DNA from: Planctomycetota bacterium
GTDB taxonomy: Bacteria > Planctomycetota > UBA1135
DNA: 64,000 nucleotides
Assembly (NCBI GenBank): GCA_004295085.1
Contig: SHNF01000005.1
Coordinates: 301,092-365,091 of the forward strand
Direction of reading: 5' to 3'
A model generated the notes under the pieces. That model made no database searches, was not told the DNA's origin, and saw only the letters and a list, made by a program, of their open reading frames with translations. This document shows, piece after piece, positions 34,178 through 44,285 of this stretch. The stretch's first letter is position 1, and every line of letters starts with the position of its first letter. Both the position numbers and the translations under genes were made by a program.

Positions 34178-35341
34178 CTAGCGCGAGCCGTCTGCCGGCG
34201 GGCCCTGCAGGCGGGCCCTGGCTTCCCGGGGCGTCAGACCCAGCTCATCGGCGCGCCGGCGCAGTGGATCGAACTCCGGCTTGCCGGCTTCACCGCCCGG
34301 ATCGCGGCGCAGCTTGAACGTGAGCGGACCGAGCGCCGTCTCGCGCTGCTCCTGGCGGCGCGGGCGGCGGCTGCGCGTCACCGGCAGCACGCGCATGCCG
34401 AGCGTTCCGAGCTGCCGGTAGGCAAGGTCCTCGAACTCGAGCTGGCGGGCGACGTCGCACAGCAGCACGACCTCGAAGGCGGGCCGCCCCTTCTTGCCCA
34501 GCGCGGGGACGGCGTAGGCGTCCACGGCGCCCGCGGCGTGAAATGCCTCCAGCGCCGCGCCGATCACTTCGCCGGATTGATCGTCCACCAGGGTGCGCAG
34601 CTCCACAAGCTGCTCGCCGGCGCCCTGCGCCTCCTCCAGCACCACCCGCAGGAGGTTGGGGACGTCCGCGCTGTCGCGCGCGCCGGCCCCATAGCCGGCG
34701 CGCACCACCACCGCCGGCGGCCGCGTGCCGAAGCGCACCTTCCAGGCCGCCAGGAGGGCCACGCCGGTAGGGGTCGCGCGCTCGCCAGCCAGATCGCGGC
34801 CGGTCACGGGCATGCCGCGCAGCAGCTCCAGCGTGCCCGGCGCCGGGACCGGCAGGAACCCGTGGGCGCAGGCGACACGCCCGCTGCCCACGGCCACCGG
34901 CGACGCCCAGATGACGGCGGGAGCCAGCGCGTCCATCAGGGCGCAGGCCGCAGCCACGTCCACCACCGCGTCCACCGCGCCCACCTCGTGCAGCTCCACC
35001 TGGCCAGGGTCCAGGTCGTGGCAGCGGCCTTCGGCCTCGGCCAGGGCGCGAAACGCGTCCTGCGCCCAGGTGTGCGCGCGCGCCGTCAGGGACGCTCCCG
35101 CGAGCAGGGCCAGCACGTCGCCGAGACGGCGATGAACATGCCCCTCCTTCGCCTCGACCAGGAAGCGCCGGGCAGCGATGTGATGGCGCTGCTCGCGCCG
35201 CACTTCCCAGCGGAACTCGCCCGGCAGCAAGCCGTGCAGCGTGTCCGCCAGGAGCTCCTCCGGCGCCCCGGCGTCGAGCAGGCCCGCTACCAGCATGTCG
35301 CCGGCGACGCCCGCGAAGAGGTCCAGGAACACCTGGCGCAT
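34178..35341 (-). CDS. larC: LarC-type nickel-pincer cofactor insertion protein
   Basis: A 387-residue LarC, the CTP-dependent enzyme that inserts nickel into the pyridinium pincer cofactor of lactate racemase-type enzymes. The N-terminus LDLFAGVAGDMLVAGLLDAG is diagnostic, followed by the family segments VELHEVGAVDAVVDVAAA and HGFLPVPAPGT. Here it is a single frame, whereas some bacteria use a programmed frameshift between two parts. larA, larB and larE are not in the window, so the client enzyme must lie elsewhere. A TAGACT box is 6 nt before the ATG, again a leaderless arrangement. Confidence 0.88.
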   Translation of the reverse strand: MRQVFLDLFAGVAGDMLVAGLLDAGAPEELLADTLHGLLPGEFRWEVRREQRHHIAARRFLVEAKEGHVHRRLGDVLALLAGASLTARAHTWAQDAFRALAEAEGRCHDLDPGQVELHEVGAVDAVVDVAAACALMDALAPAVIWASPVAVGSGRVACAHGFLPVPAPGTLELLRGMPVTGRDLAGERATPTGVALLAAWKVRFGTRPPAVVVRAGYGAGARDSADVPNLLRVVLEEAQGAGEQLVELRTLVDDQSGEVIGAALEAFHAAGAVDAYAVPALGKKGRPAFEVVLLCDVARQLEFEDLAYRQLGTLGMRVLPVTRSRRPRRQEQRETALGPLTFKLRRDPGGEAGKPEFDPLRRRADELGLTPREARARLQGPPADGSR

Positions 35342-35363
35342 CGCGACAGTCTAGGGCAGGGCG

Positions 35364-36026
35364 TCACGGAGGCTGCGCTGGCACACGGGCGACGGCCAGC
35401 CCTCCCACCCGCTCGACCCCGGCCGCGCGCAAGGCGCGGCTGCACTCGGCCAGGGTGGCACCGGTGGTGACGATGTCGTCCACCACCCAGGCCCGCGCCG
35501 CCGCCCGGCCGCGCCCAAGCGCGCGCCCGACCGCGAACGTACCCTGCAGGTTGCCGCGGCGCGCACGACCGTCCAGGCCCGCCTGGGCCGGACGCTCGCG
35601 CTGGCGCCGCAGCGGTGGCCCGACCGCCCAGCCAAGCTGCGCGCGCAGGCCAAGAGCCAGCTCGCCGGCCAGATGCCAGCCGCGCCAGCGCCGCCGGCGC
35701 GAAGGCGGCACCCGCACCAGCGCGCCCGGCTCGAGCCCGGACTGCGCCAGCGCACCGTTCAGTTGCGCCACCAGGTAGCGCAGGGCCGGCGATCCTGGTT
35801 CCTCCTTGGCCCGCACCACCATGCGCCGCACCGGGCCGCGATACGGCCACAGGCACAGGACCGGACTCACGCCGGGAATGGTGCCCGTGGACAGCGTCTC
35901 GTGCGGCCAATCCTCCAGGCAGGCAGCGCAGAACGGCAGCTCGGACGCCAGCTCGAGGCCGGCGCCACATGCCAGGCATACCGGCAGGAGCAGCGCGTCG
36001 AGGAAGCGGAACGGGACCAAGTCCAC
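35364..36026 (-). CDS. comF: ComF-family phosphoribosyltransferase-like protein
   Basis: A 220-residue ComF-family protein, linked in other bacteria to DNA uptake or fork-associated steps. The N-terminal zinc finger is CLACG with a later FCAACLEDW. The body has the RR-rich LVRVPPSRRRRWRGWH and RPAQAGLDGRARRGNLQGTFAV of the family, and the PRPP site is VVDDIVTTGATL. The GTG start at 36026 precedes the zinc finger by about 17 residues. It lies 22 nt upstream of larC on the same strand. No other competence genes are nearby. Confidence 0.88.
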   Translation of the reverse strand: MDLVPFRFLDALLLPVCLACGAGLELASELPFCAACLEDWPHETLSTGTIPGVSPVLCLWPYRGPVRRMVVRAKEEPGSPALRYLVAQLNGALAQSGLEPGALVRVPPSRRRRWRGWHLAGELALGLRAQLGWAVGPPLRRQRERPAQAGLDGRARRGNLQGTFAVGRALGRGRAAARAWVVDDIVTTGATLAECSRALRAAGVERVGGLAVARVPAQPP

Positions 36027-36069
36027 GCCCGGATGACGGTCTGCCCCGCGTTTGGTTACGCGGATCCGG

Positions 36070-36717
36070 CTACGCCGGCCCCGATTCCACCGAGTCGCTG
36101 CTTGCAGACTCGAAGACCGAGTCGGTGACGCGCCCGAAGGCGTAGTAACGCGACGCCGGACGGCGCACGGAGCGTGCCTGCGACTCCGGGAGCCCGAGCA
36201 CGGAGCGCAGGCGCGCGCAGTAGCTCTCCAGGGTGTCTTCGGCCCGGCTCTCCACTCCGAAGAGGTCGCCGATCTCGCGCGCCAGCGGCACGTGCTCCTC
36301 CAATTCGATCGGGTTGCGGCGCAGCTGCTCGCGCAGGTAGCGGCGCAGCAACTGGTCGGCGAAGCGCTGCGCCACCACCAGGAACACCGCCAGACCGCCG
36401 ATCAGCAGCAGGGCGCCGGCCACCTGCACGCGCCAGTCCGCCGGGCTGCTGCGGCGCAGGAACCCGGCGAGCAGCAGGAGCGCGCCCAGGCAGAAGCACA
36501 CGGCGCCGGCCTGATTCTGGATGCGCGCCAGGATGGCGCCGCGCAGAGCCTGGAGGTTCGGGGCCCCGCTGCCCAGAATCTCCTGCAGCAGGTGCCGCGG
36601 CTGGCTGCGGGCCACGGCCGAGGTGAACAACAGGCCGGCCAGCAACTGCGAAACCAGGCCCAGGACCGTCAGGTTGGGGTCGAACGAGGCCACGGTGTCA
36701 TGCAGCGCCAGCACCAC
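36070..36717 (-). CDS. Unrecognised membrane protein
   Basis: A 215-residue protein with no family I recognise. Three hydrophobic segments (about residues 17-36, 70-87 and 99-117) are followed by a charged cytoplasmic-type tail with RYLREQLRRNPIELEEHVPLAREIGDLFGV and a Ser-rich end. It may be a small membrane sensor or structural protein. The GTG start is 6 nt after TATGAT (36724-36729), so the mRNA is probably leaderless. The gene is divergent from gatC with 45 nt between starts, and lies 43 nt upstream of comF on the same strand. Confidence 0.6.
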   Translation of the reverse strand: MVLALHDTVASFDPNLTVLGLVSQLLAGLLFTSAVARSQPRHLLQEILGSGAPNLQALRGAILARIQNQAGAVCFCLGALLLLAGFLRRSSPADWRVQVAGALLLIGGLAVFLVVAQRFADQLLRRYLREQLRRNPIELEEHVPLAREIGDLFGVESRAEDTLESYCARLRSVLGLPESQARSVRRPASRYYAFGRVTDSVFESASSDSVESGPA

Positions 36718-36762
36718 GACTCAATCATAAGCCGAGGTGTGCAGGGCTACAATGCCTGGCTC

Positions 36763-37092
36763 ATGGGCGCCCGCTTCGATGTCCGCAAGGTCGCGCAGCT
36801 GGCGTGCCTGGGCCTCACGGAATCCGAGGAGGAGCGCCTGCGCCGCGAGTTCGAGGCCATCCTCGAGTTCGTCGCCAAGGTGCAGGCGCTGCCGCTCGAG
36901 GGCGTGCCCGCCAGCGTCCACTCCGTGGCGCCGCCGCTGCCCTGGGAAGCGGACGAGCCGCGCCCGGGCCTGCACACCGAACAGGCCCTCGCCGGCGCCC
37001 CGGACCGGATCGCGGAATTCTTCAAGGTCCCGCCGATCCTGGCCCACGCGGCGGCGCCGCGCCGGCCCGAGGAAGCGGAGACACGCGAATGA
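36763..37092 (+). CDS. gatC: Asp-tRNA(Asn)/Glu-tRNA(Gln) amidotransferase subunit C
   Basis: A 109-residue GatC that stabilises the GatA-GatB complex. It shows the family pattern VRKVAQLACLGLTESEEERLRREFEAIL with the later PLEGVPASVHSV and a C-terminal FKVPPIL segment. The extra C-terminal tail (AAAPRRPEEAETRE) is longer than usual. TACAAT lies 9 nt before the ATG, so this operon also appears to start at or next to the initiation codon. The TGA overlaps gatA as ATGA. Presence of gatCAB means Gln-tRNA or Asn-tRNA, or both, are made by transamidation. Confidence 0.93.
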   Translation: MGARFDVRKVAQLACLGLTESEEERLRREFEAILEFVAKVQALPLEGVPASVHSVAPPLPWEADEPRPGLHTEQALAGAPDRIAEFFKVPPILAHAAAPRRPEEAETRE

Positions 37093-38569
37093 GCGCGCTC
37101 CCGGCACCCAACGCCGCCGCCTGGGCCGAGGCCGTGCGTCGCGGAGACCTGGACCCGCTGGACGGAGTGCGCGCCGCGCTGGCGCGGGCGCGGCAGCTCG
37201 ATCCCGGCCTCAACGCGCTGCTGCACCTCGATGCGGAGGGCGCCGAGGACGCCGCCCGCGCCCTGCGCGAGCGACTGCGCCGCGGCGAGGATCCGGGCCC
37301 GCTGGCGGGCGTGCCCCTCGTGGTCAAGAACAACATCGCAGTGGCCGGCTGGAAGCTGACCTGCGGCTCGCGCATCCTCGGCGACTTCGCCAGCACCTTC
37401 ACCGCCACGGTGGTCGAGCGCCTGCGCGCCGCCGGCGCCATCCCGATCGCCGCCTCCAACCTGGACGAGTTCGCGATGGGCGCCAGCACTGAGAACAGCG
37501 CCTTCGGCCCGGCGCGCAACCCGTTCCGGACCGACCTGGTGCCCGGCGGCTCCTCCGGCGGCTCGGCGGTGTCCGTGGCCGCCGGCTACGCGCCCTTCGC
37601 GCTCGGCTCCGAGACCGGCGGCTCGGTGCGCCAGCCCGCGAGCTTCTGCGGCCTGTTCGGCCTGAAGCCCACCTACGGCTGCCTGAGCCGCTACGGTCTG
37701 GTGGCCTTCGCCTCCTCTCTGGACCAGATCGGCGTGTTCGGGCGCGGCGCGCGCGACCTCGCCCTGGCCTTCGACGCCGCCGCCGGGCGTGACCGCGCCG
37801 ACTCCACCACCCTGGCGGAGCCGGTCGAGCCGTGCGTGCCGCAGCTGGGCCGCGGCGTGGACGGGATGCGCGTGGGCCTGCTGGCCAACTCCTTCGCCGC
37901 CGGCGTCGAAGACACGACCCAGCAGCGCGTGCGCGCCGCGGCCGAGGCCCTGCGCGCCGCCGGCGCGCGGCTGGCGGAAACGCAGTTCCCCTACGAGGAG
38001 GCGGTCGTTCCCACGTACTACCTCCTGAACACCGCCGAAGCCTCCTCCAACCTGGCGCGCTTCGACGGCATCCGCTACGGCCTGCGCGCCGAGGACGCGC
38101 GCCAGCTGCGCGACCTGTACCTGCGCTCGCGCGACGCCGGCTTCGGGCCGGAGGTCAAGCGCCGCATCCTGCTCGGCACCTTCAGCCTGTCCGCGGGCTA
38201 CTACGACCAGTACTTCACCGCGGCGCTGAAGGCGCGCACCCTGGTGGTGCGCGCCTACCTGGACCTGTTCCGCAAGTTCGACCTGCTGCTCGGCGCCACC
38301 ACGCCCACGCCCGCGTTCCGCCTCGGCGAGAAATCGGACGACCCGGTCGCCATGTACCTGTGCGACATCTTCACCTGCTCGGCCAACCTGGGCGGCGTGC
38401 CGGCGGTCAACGTGCCGGCCGGCCTGGGCGCCGACGGCCTGCCGCGCGGCGTGCAGCTGACCGGACGCCACCGCGGCGAGGCCGCACTGCTGCGCGCCGC
38501 CGCCGTGCTCGAGCAGGCCCTGGGCGGCTGCCCGCCGCTGCCGCAGGCAGCAGCGCGCGCCCTGGCGGC

Positions 38570-38573
<4 letters not shown>
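37089..38573 (+). CDS. gatA: Asp-tRNA(Asn)/Glu-tRNA(Gln) amidotransferase subunit A
   Basis: The 494-residue amidase subunit that releases ammonia from glutamine. The Ser-cisSer-Lys triad is supported by VVKNNIA (Lys80), GGSSGGSAVSVA and GSETGGSVRQPA. The substrate-channel segment YDQYFTAALKARTLV and the C-terminal LTGRH are standard. The gene overlaps gatC and gatB by 4 nt on each side, so the three subunits are translated together. Confidence 0.97.
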
Positions 38574-40002
<1,429 letters not shown>

Positions 40003-40006
<4 letters not shown>

Positions 40007-40239
40007 AGGAGCCCGTCCCCCAGCCGCGCCGGCGCGACGCCGCCGTGATCGTGGCGCTGCTCGTCGTCGGCGCCAGCACCTGGCTCCTGATCCTCGGCCC
40101 CATGGGCGGCGGCAGCGGCTGGGCCACGCTGCTCGCGATCCTCACCCTGCTGCTGCTCGCGCGGCTGGCCGACCCCTGGATCCGCCGCTTCAGCCGCTGG
40201 GTGTCCGGCAAGGGCAAGCGCCCGCGCACACCGGCATGA
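40003..40239 (+). CDS. Small two-helix membrane protein between gatB and pcm
   Basis: A 78-residue protein, unrecognised, with a basic N-terminus (EPVPQPRRRD), two hydrophobic helices (about residues 13-31 and 37-52, the second containing LLAILTLLLLARLADPW) and a strongly basic tail (SGKGKRPRTPA). It is joined to gatB by a GTGA overlap and to pcm by an ATGA overlap, so it must be co-translated with both. The basic tail could face the cytoplasm and touch nucleic acid or phospholipid. Function unknown. Confidence 0.65.
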
Positions 40240-40880
40240 GTGACGACCCGCACCAGCACGCGCGCACCGCCCTGCTCGAGCAGCTGTTCCACCGCGGCAT
40301 CCGCGACCGGCGCGTGCTGAGCGCCATGAGCCGCGTGCCGCGCCACCTGTTCGTGCCGGCCGAGATGCGCGCGCACGCCTACGAGGACGAGGTCATTCCG
40401 CTGACCACCGGCTCCACCTTGTCGCAGCCCTACGTGGTCGCGACCATGCTGGAGGCGCTGGCGCTGCGCGGCGGCGAGCGCGCCCTCGACATCGGCAGCG
40501 GCTCCGGCTACACCACCGCGCTGCTGTGCGAGCTGGCCGGCATGGTGTACGGCATCGAGATGGACGCGCAGCTGTCCGAGCTCAGCGCGCGCCGCCTGCG
40601 CGACCTCGGCTACCAGAACTTCCAGATCCGCGCCGGCGACGGCTGGGAAGGCTGGCCCGACCACTTCCCCTACGACGCCATCCAGGTCAGCGCCGCCGTG
40701 CCGGCGATCCCCCCCAAGCTCCTGGACCAGCTCGCCGCCGGCGGGCGCCTGGTCGCCCCGGTCGGCGGCAGCGAGCACCAGATGCTGCGCGTGCTGCACC
40801 TCTCGGACGACGGCTCCACCACCTCGGTGCGCGACATTTTCCCCGTGCGCTTCGTGCCCCTGGTGCGCGGCAGCGCCTAG
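40236..40880 (+). CDS. pcm: Protein-L-isoaspartate O-methyltransferase
   Basis: A 214-residue repair methyltransferase that uses SAM to methylate isoaspartyl residues in aged proteins. It has VPRHLFVPAEMRAHAYEDEVIPLTTGSTLSQP (in two family blocks), the SAM-binding ALDIGSGSGYTTALL and the post-I acidic VYGIEMDA. The length and order of motifs are normal. It is the last gene of the gatCAB cluster, coupled to the small membrane protein by ATGA. Confidence 0.94.
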   Translation: MSDDPHQHARTALLEQLFHRGIRDRRVLSAMSRVPRHLFVPAEMRAHAYEDEVIPLTTGSTLSQPYVVATMLEALALRGGERALDIGSGSGYTTALLCELAGMVYGIEMDAQLSELSARRLRDLGYQNFQIRAGDGWEGWPDHFPYDAIQVSAAVPAIPPKLLDQLAAGGRLVAPVGGSEHQMLRVLHLSDDGSTTSVRDIFPVRFVPLVRGSA

Positions 40881-40923
40881 CGCGCGGCGCCGCCGGGCAT
40901 CCCTCCTGTGCTAGCCTGGAAGA

Positions 40924-41505
40924 ATGCTCCCGAAATCCGCCTACCTCGCTCTCCTGATCGTCGCTCCGCTCGCTGCCGCCGGCCTGACCGCGGCCGCGCT
41001 GTCGCGCGATCAGGCCCCTCAGGACCCCGCCGCCATGATGGCCAAGCCCACGGCGGAGCACGAAGTCCTCAAGCTGGATGAAGGCACCTGGAAGGCGCAG
41101 ACCAAGTTCTGGATGGCGCCGAACCAGGAGCCGGAAGCCGGAACCGGCGTGGAAACCAACACGATGTCGCTCAACGGCTTGTGGCTGGTGAGCGACTACA
41201 AGGACGACTCCGGCATGTTCGCCGGCCACGGCGTCGCCGGCTACGACACGCAGAAGAAGAAGTACGTCGGCGCCTGGGTGGACACCATGACCACCCACCT
41301 GGGCCTGTCCGAAGGCACGTGGGACAAGGGCAAGAAGACCATGACCTGGACCGGCGAGGGCACGGACATGGCCACCGGCAAGCCGGCCAAGTTCCGTACC
41401 GTCGTGACCTATCCGGACGCCAAGACCCGGCACGCGGAAGCCTTCATGACCGGCGCCGACGGCAAGGAGTGGAAGAACCTGGAGATCCACTACACCCGCT
41501 CCTGA
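40924..41505 (+). CDS. Exported DUF1579-family protein
   Basis: A 193-residue protein with a signal peptide (about residues 1-27) and a DUF1579 domain, a lipocalin-like small barrel of unknown role. Typical segments are LKLDEGTWKAQTKFWMAP, NTMSLNGLWLVSDYKDDSG, GHGVAGYDTQKKKYVGAWVD and TMTWTGEGTD. It ends EIHYTRS, as most members do. TAGCCT lies 6 nt before the ATG. The family is abundant in Planctomycetota and Acidobacteria. The downstream 172 nt before the Rieske gene contain no other gene. Confidence 0.82.
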   Translation: MLPKSAYLALLIVAPLAAAGLTAAALSRDQAPQDPAAMMAKPTAEHEVLKLDEGTWKAQTKFWMAPNQEPEAGTGVETNTMSLNGLWLVSDYKDDSGMFAGHGVAGYDTQKKKYVGAWVDTMTTHLGLSEGTWDKGKKTMTWTGEGTDMATGKPAKFRTVVTYPDAKTRHAEAFMTGADGKEWKNLEIHYTRS

Positions 41506-41605
41506 GTGCTCCGTTTGCTCGACTGGATCGCCCGCAGCGCCGTCGTCGCCATCCTGCGCAGGACGCACTGCGCGTGTGCGACCTCCGCGTGCGCCCGCGC
41601 AACCG

Positions 41606-41630
41606 CATTGCATCGTTGCGCACACGTGCA
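41606..41630 (+). repeat. Upstream copy of a 25-bp direct repeat flanking the Rieske-flavodoxin gene
   Basis: Begins CATTGCATC, has the core TGCGCACA and ends GTGCA; 22 of 25 positions match the copy at 42771-42795. A 6-bp inverted repeat (ATTGCA and TGCAAT) also covers this copy. It lies 48 nt before the ATG at 41678. Confidence 0.7.
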
Positions 41631-41677
41631 ATCGCTGCGCCGGCCAGCGGCCCCCCTGGCGCTAGACTCCTGGGCCC

Positions 41678-42769
41678 ATGGCCGCTCCGCGCTGGGTCCT
41701 CGCCTGCACCTTGTCCGACCTGGCGGAGCAGGGCGCGGTCGCCCTCACGCTGGAGCACGCGCGCGTCGCCTTGTTCTGGCACGAGGGCCGCCCGTACGCC
41801 ATCTCCAACGTGTGCAACCACAAGGGCGGGCCGCTCGCGGAGGGGCGCGTGCGCGGCGAGTACGTCCTGTGCCCCTGGCACGCCTGGGAGTACAGCGTCA
41901 AGACCGGCAAGGGACCGCCCGGCTACGACGAGGAGACGGTGCCGACGTACGCCGTCGAGGTCCGTGGCGGCGAAGTCTGGGTGAACCTGGAGCCGGCCAC
42001 CCCGCGGCGCAAACTCGAGCATCCGCCGCACCCGCTGGCGCGCAAGGTCCAGCACGAGCACCACGAGCGCCCGCGCGTGCTCGGCATCTCGACCACGGCC
42101 ATGGACGGCGACAATCCGCGCTTCTCCGCCTCGGATCACCTGCTGGAGCACGCCCTGGAGCACGCGCGCACGGACCTGGGCGCGGACACCCAGCTCCAGC
42201 GCCTGCGCGAGCTCAGCTTCCGTCCCTGCGAGGGCAACTACTCCAAGGCCGCGCGCGCCTGCACCTGGCCCTGCGCCATCACCGAGCGTGATCCGGCGGA
42301 CCAGCTCACGCCCGTATATGAAGGCATCGTGCACTGGGCTGACGTGGTCCTGATCGCCACGCCGATCCGCTGGGGCGCGCCCTCGTCCTTGTACTTCAAG
42401 ATGATCGAGCGGATGAACTGCATCCAGAACCAGGTCACGATCGCGGGGCGCAGCCTGATCGAGCGCAAGGTCGCCGCCTTCATCATCATGGGCGGCCAGG
42501 ACAACATCCAGTCGGTGGCCGGCCAGATGCTCATGTTCTTCGGCGAGCTCGGCTTCCAGTTCCCGCCCTTCCCCTTCATCGCCCACAGCCGCGGCTGGGA
42601 CGCCGAGGACATGCACCGCAACGTCCAGGCCGTGCAGGCCAGCGCGTCCCTGCGCGCCGGCGCGCGCGAGCTGGTGGCGCGCGCCATCGAGACCTCCCGC
42701 CACCTGCACGATCCCGGCCACTTCGAGCGCGGCGGCCGCAAGGCGGGGGCGCGGGCGCGACCGGAATGA
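41678..42769 (+). CDS. Rieske [2Fe-2S]-flavodoxin-like oxidoreductase fusion
   Basis: A 363-residue two-domain redox protein. Residues 1-115 are a Rieske ferredoxin with the cluster ligands C46, H48, C65 and H68 (CNH and CPWH). From about residue 130 the chain becomes an NADPH-dependent FMN reductase/flavodoxin-like domain (RVLGISTTAMDGDNPRFSAS; IVHWADVVLIATPIRWGAPS; AAFIIMGGQDNIQS), with extra cysteines around residues 188-203 (CEGNY, ACTWPC) that could hold a second metal centre. Between domains there is a His-rich linker (QHEHHERP). Such a fusion could pass electrons from FMN to the Rieske cluster or the reverse. TAGACT is 9 nt before the ATG. Confidence 0.85.
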   Translation: MAAPRWVLACTLSDLAEQGAVALTLEHARVALFWHEGRPYAISNVCNHKGGPLAEGRVRGEYVLCPWHAWEYSVKTGKGPPGYDEETVPTYAVEVRGGEVWVNLEPATPRRKLEHPPHPLARKVQHEHHERPRVLGISTTAMDGDNPRFSASDHLLEHALEHARTDLGADTQLQRLRELSFRPCEGNYSKAARACTWPCAITERDPADQLTPVYEGIVHWADVVLIATPIRWGAPSSLYFKMIERMNCIQNQVTIAGRSLIERKVAAFIIMGGQDNIQSVAGQMLMFFGELGFQFPPFPFIAHSRGWDAEDMHRNVQAVQASASLRAGARELVARAIETSRHLHDPGHFERGGRKAGARARPE

Positions 42770-42770
42770 T

Positions 42771-42795
42771 CATTGCATCCGTGCGCACAGGTGCA
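42771..42795 (+). repeat. Downstream copy of the 25-bp direct repeat
   Basis: Starts 2 nt after the stop codon of the Rieske-flavodoxin gene and matches 22 of 25 bases of the upstream copy, in the same orientation. It is followed by further GTGCA and CGCGCGCAA elements. Confidence 0.7.
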
Positions 42796-42814
42796 CAGGA
42801 CGCGCGCAATCGAG

Positions 42815-43213
42815 TCAGGGCGTCCGCTGCAGCAGCAGGTCGACGGCCTGTCCCAGCTCGGAGGCGTGGACGCGCTCCGGCGCCGGTGAGGCGAACCAGA
42901 CCTTGCCGTCCACCTCGATGCGGGCGCGCAGGGCGAGTGTCCCGCCGCGCGGGGTGGCGGCCGGGTCGTAGCGCAGCTCGTACGGCACCGGCACCTGCTG
43001 CTCCGTGCGCTCCTCGGACTGCGCCAGGACCTTCGGGGGCTCCGCGCCGAGGTCCACGAGCTCCACCACGATTCGCGCCCCCGCCGGCATGGCCATGCGC
43101 TCGCGATAGCTGACCGTGCCGCGGAACTCGGCCACGTGCCCCTCGCCCGCGTCCAGGTGGTGATGACAGCCGGCCGCCGCGGCCACGAGCAAGGTCAGGA
43201 GCGCGCGCGCCAT
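42815..43213 (-). CDS. YbaY-family lipoprotein
   Basis: A 132-residue lipoprotein with lipobox AAAAGC (about residue 16). The mature part matches the YbaY family: GTVSYRERMAMPAGARIVVELVDL, VPVPYELRYDP and ALRARIEVDGKVWF. The fold is a small beta-sandwich; in other bacteria it is sometimes linked to META-domain or envelope proteins. Three histidines directly follow the lipid Cys. TACCCT is 6 nt before the ATG. It is separate from the trp-aroF operon that ends 28 nt upstream of it in genome coordinates, because its promoter box lies in that gap. Confidence 0.82.
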   Translation of the reverse strand: MARALLTLLVAAAAGCHHHLDAGEGHVAEFRGTVSYRERMAMPAGARIVVELVDLGAEPPKVLAQSEERTEQQVPVPYELRYDPAATPRGGTLALRARIEVDGKVWFASPAPERVHASELGQAVDLLLQRTP

Positions 43214-43241
43214 GACTGCAGGGTAGCAGGTACAGCCGCGG

Positions 43242-44285
43242 CTATGAGCAGGCGGCCGCCGGCGGCGGATGGAAGCTGCGGCCGGTGACGGCGGCCATGA
43301 TGCGGGCGTCGGCGACCAGCGCGGTCAGCTCGGCGGGCAGCAGGGCTTGCGGGCCGTCGCTGCGGGCTTCCTCGGGGCGCGGGTGCACTTCCACGGCCAC
43401 GCCGTCGGCGCCGGCGGCGATGGCGGCGCGGCTGAGCGGCGGGATGATGCGGGCGATGCCGGCGGCGTGCGCGGGGTCCACGAGGATCGGCAGGTGGGTC
43501 CACTCGCGCAGCAGCGGCAGGATGGTGAGGTCGAGCGTGTTGCGGGTGGCGGTCTCGAAGGTGCGGATGCCGCGCTCGCACAGGACCACGTCGGCGCAGC
43601 CGTAGTGGGCCAGGTACTCGGCGCTGTAGAGCCACTCCTCGACGGTCGCGGCCAGACCGCGCTTGAGCAGCACCGGCCGGCCGGCCGTGGCGACGGCCTT
43701 GAGCAGGGTGAAGTTCTGCATGTTGCGCGCGCCGATCTGCAGGCAGTCGATGGCGTGGTCCACGAAGGCGGGGACGTTGGAAGCGTCCATGATCTCGCTC
43801 ACCACCGGCAGGCCGACGGCGGCGCCGGCGTCCTTGAGCTGGCGCAGGCCTTCCACGCCGAAGCCCTGGAAGCTGTACGGGCTGGTGCGCGGCTTGAACG
43901 CGCCGCCGCGCAGCAGCTGGGCGCCGGCCCGGCGCACCAGCTGCGCGACCTCCAGCACCAGCTCGCGCCCCTCCACGCTGCAGGGGCCGGCGATGACCAC
44001 GACCTCGCCGCCGCCGACGCGCACGCCGCCGATTTTGACCGTGGTCGGCCGCTCGCGGAAGGAGCGATGCACGAGGCGCCAGTCGCCCTGCGGCTGGATC
44101 AGCTCTTCCACGGAGGGGTCGGCGCGCAGCTCCGCGGCCAGCGCCGCCGGCGCTTTGTCCACCACCGCGAACACGGGTCGCGCGCTCTCCGGTGAGAGGA
44201 CGGTGCGCAGGCCCTCGCGCTCGCAGCGGTCGCGCAGGGCCTGGACCTTCGCGTCGGGCGTGCCGGGGCGCAGGCGCAGGATCAT
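43242..44285 (-). CDS. aroF: 3-deoxy-7-phosphoheptulonate synthase (DAHP synthase)
   Basis: First enzyme of the shikimate pathway, condensing phosphoenolpyruvate and erythrose 4-phosphate. The 347 residues match the type I-beta Thermotoga-like form: a ferredoxin-like regulatory domain at about residues 1-70 (MILRLRPGTPDAKVQAL), then the barrel with IAGPCSVEGRE, LRGGAFKPRTSPYSFQG, IGARNMQNFTLL, LLKRGLA and PILVDPAHAAG. It is the last gene of the trp supraoperon and overlaps the chorismate-mutase-like gene as ATGA. Feedback control may run through its N-terminal domain and that small partner. Confidence 0.93.
   Translation of the reverse strand: MILRLRPGTPDAKVQALRDRCEREGLRTVLSPESARPVFAVVDKAPAALAAELRADPSVEELIQPQGDWRLVHRSFRERPTTVKIGGVRVGGGEVVVIAGPCSVEGRELVLEVAQLVRRAGAQLLRGGAFKPRTSPYSFQGFGVEGLRQLKDAGAAVGLPVVSEIMDASNVPAFVDHAIDCLQIGARNMQNFTLLKAVATAGRPVLLKRGLAATVEEWLYSAEYLAHYGCADVVLCERGIRTFETATRNTLDLTILPLLREWTHLPILVDPAHAAGIARIIPPLSRAAIAAGADGVAVEVHPRPEEARSDGPQALLPAELTALVADARIMAAVTGRSFHPPPAAACS

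Noticed and set aside
36052..36762. A long plus-strand frame extending gatC upstream by more than 230 residues
   Set aside because: It is antisense to a plausible membrane protein, lacks GatC similarity, and the TACAAT box sits just before the normal GatC start.
41606..42795. Attachment sites of an integrated mobile element
   Set aside because: The flanked segment holds one redox gene and no integrase, transposase or tRNA, so the repeats are reported only as repeats.
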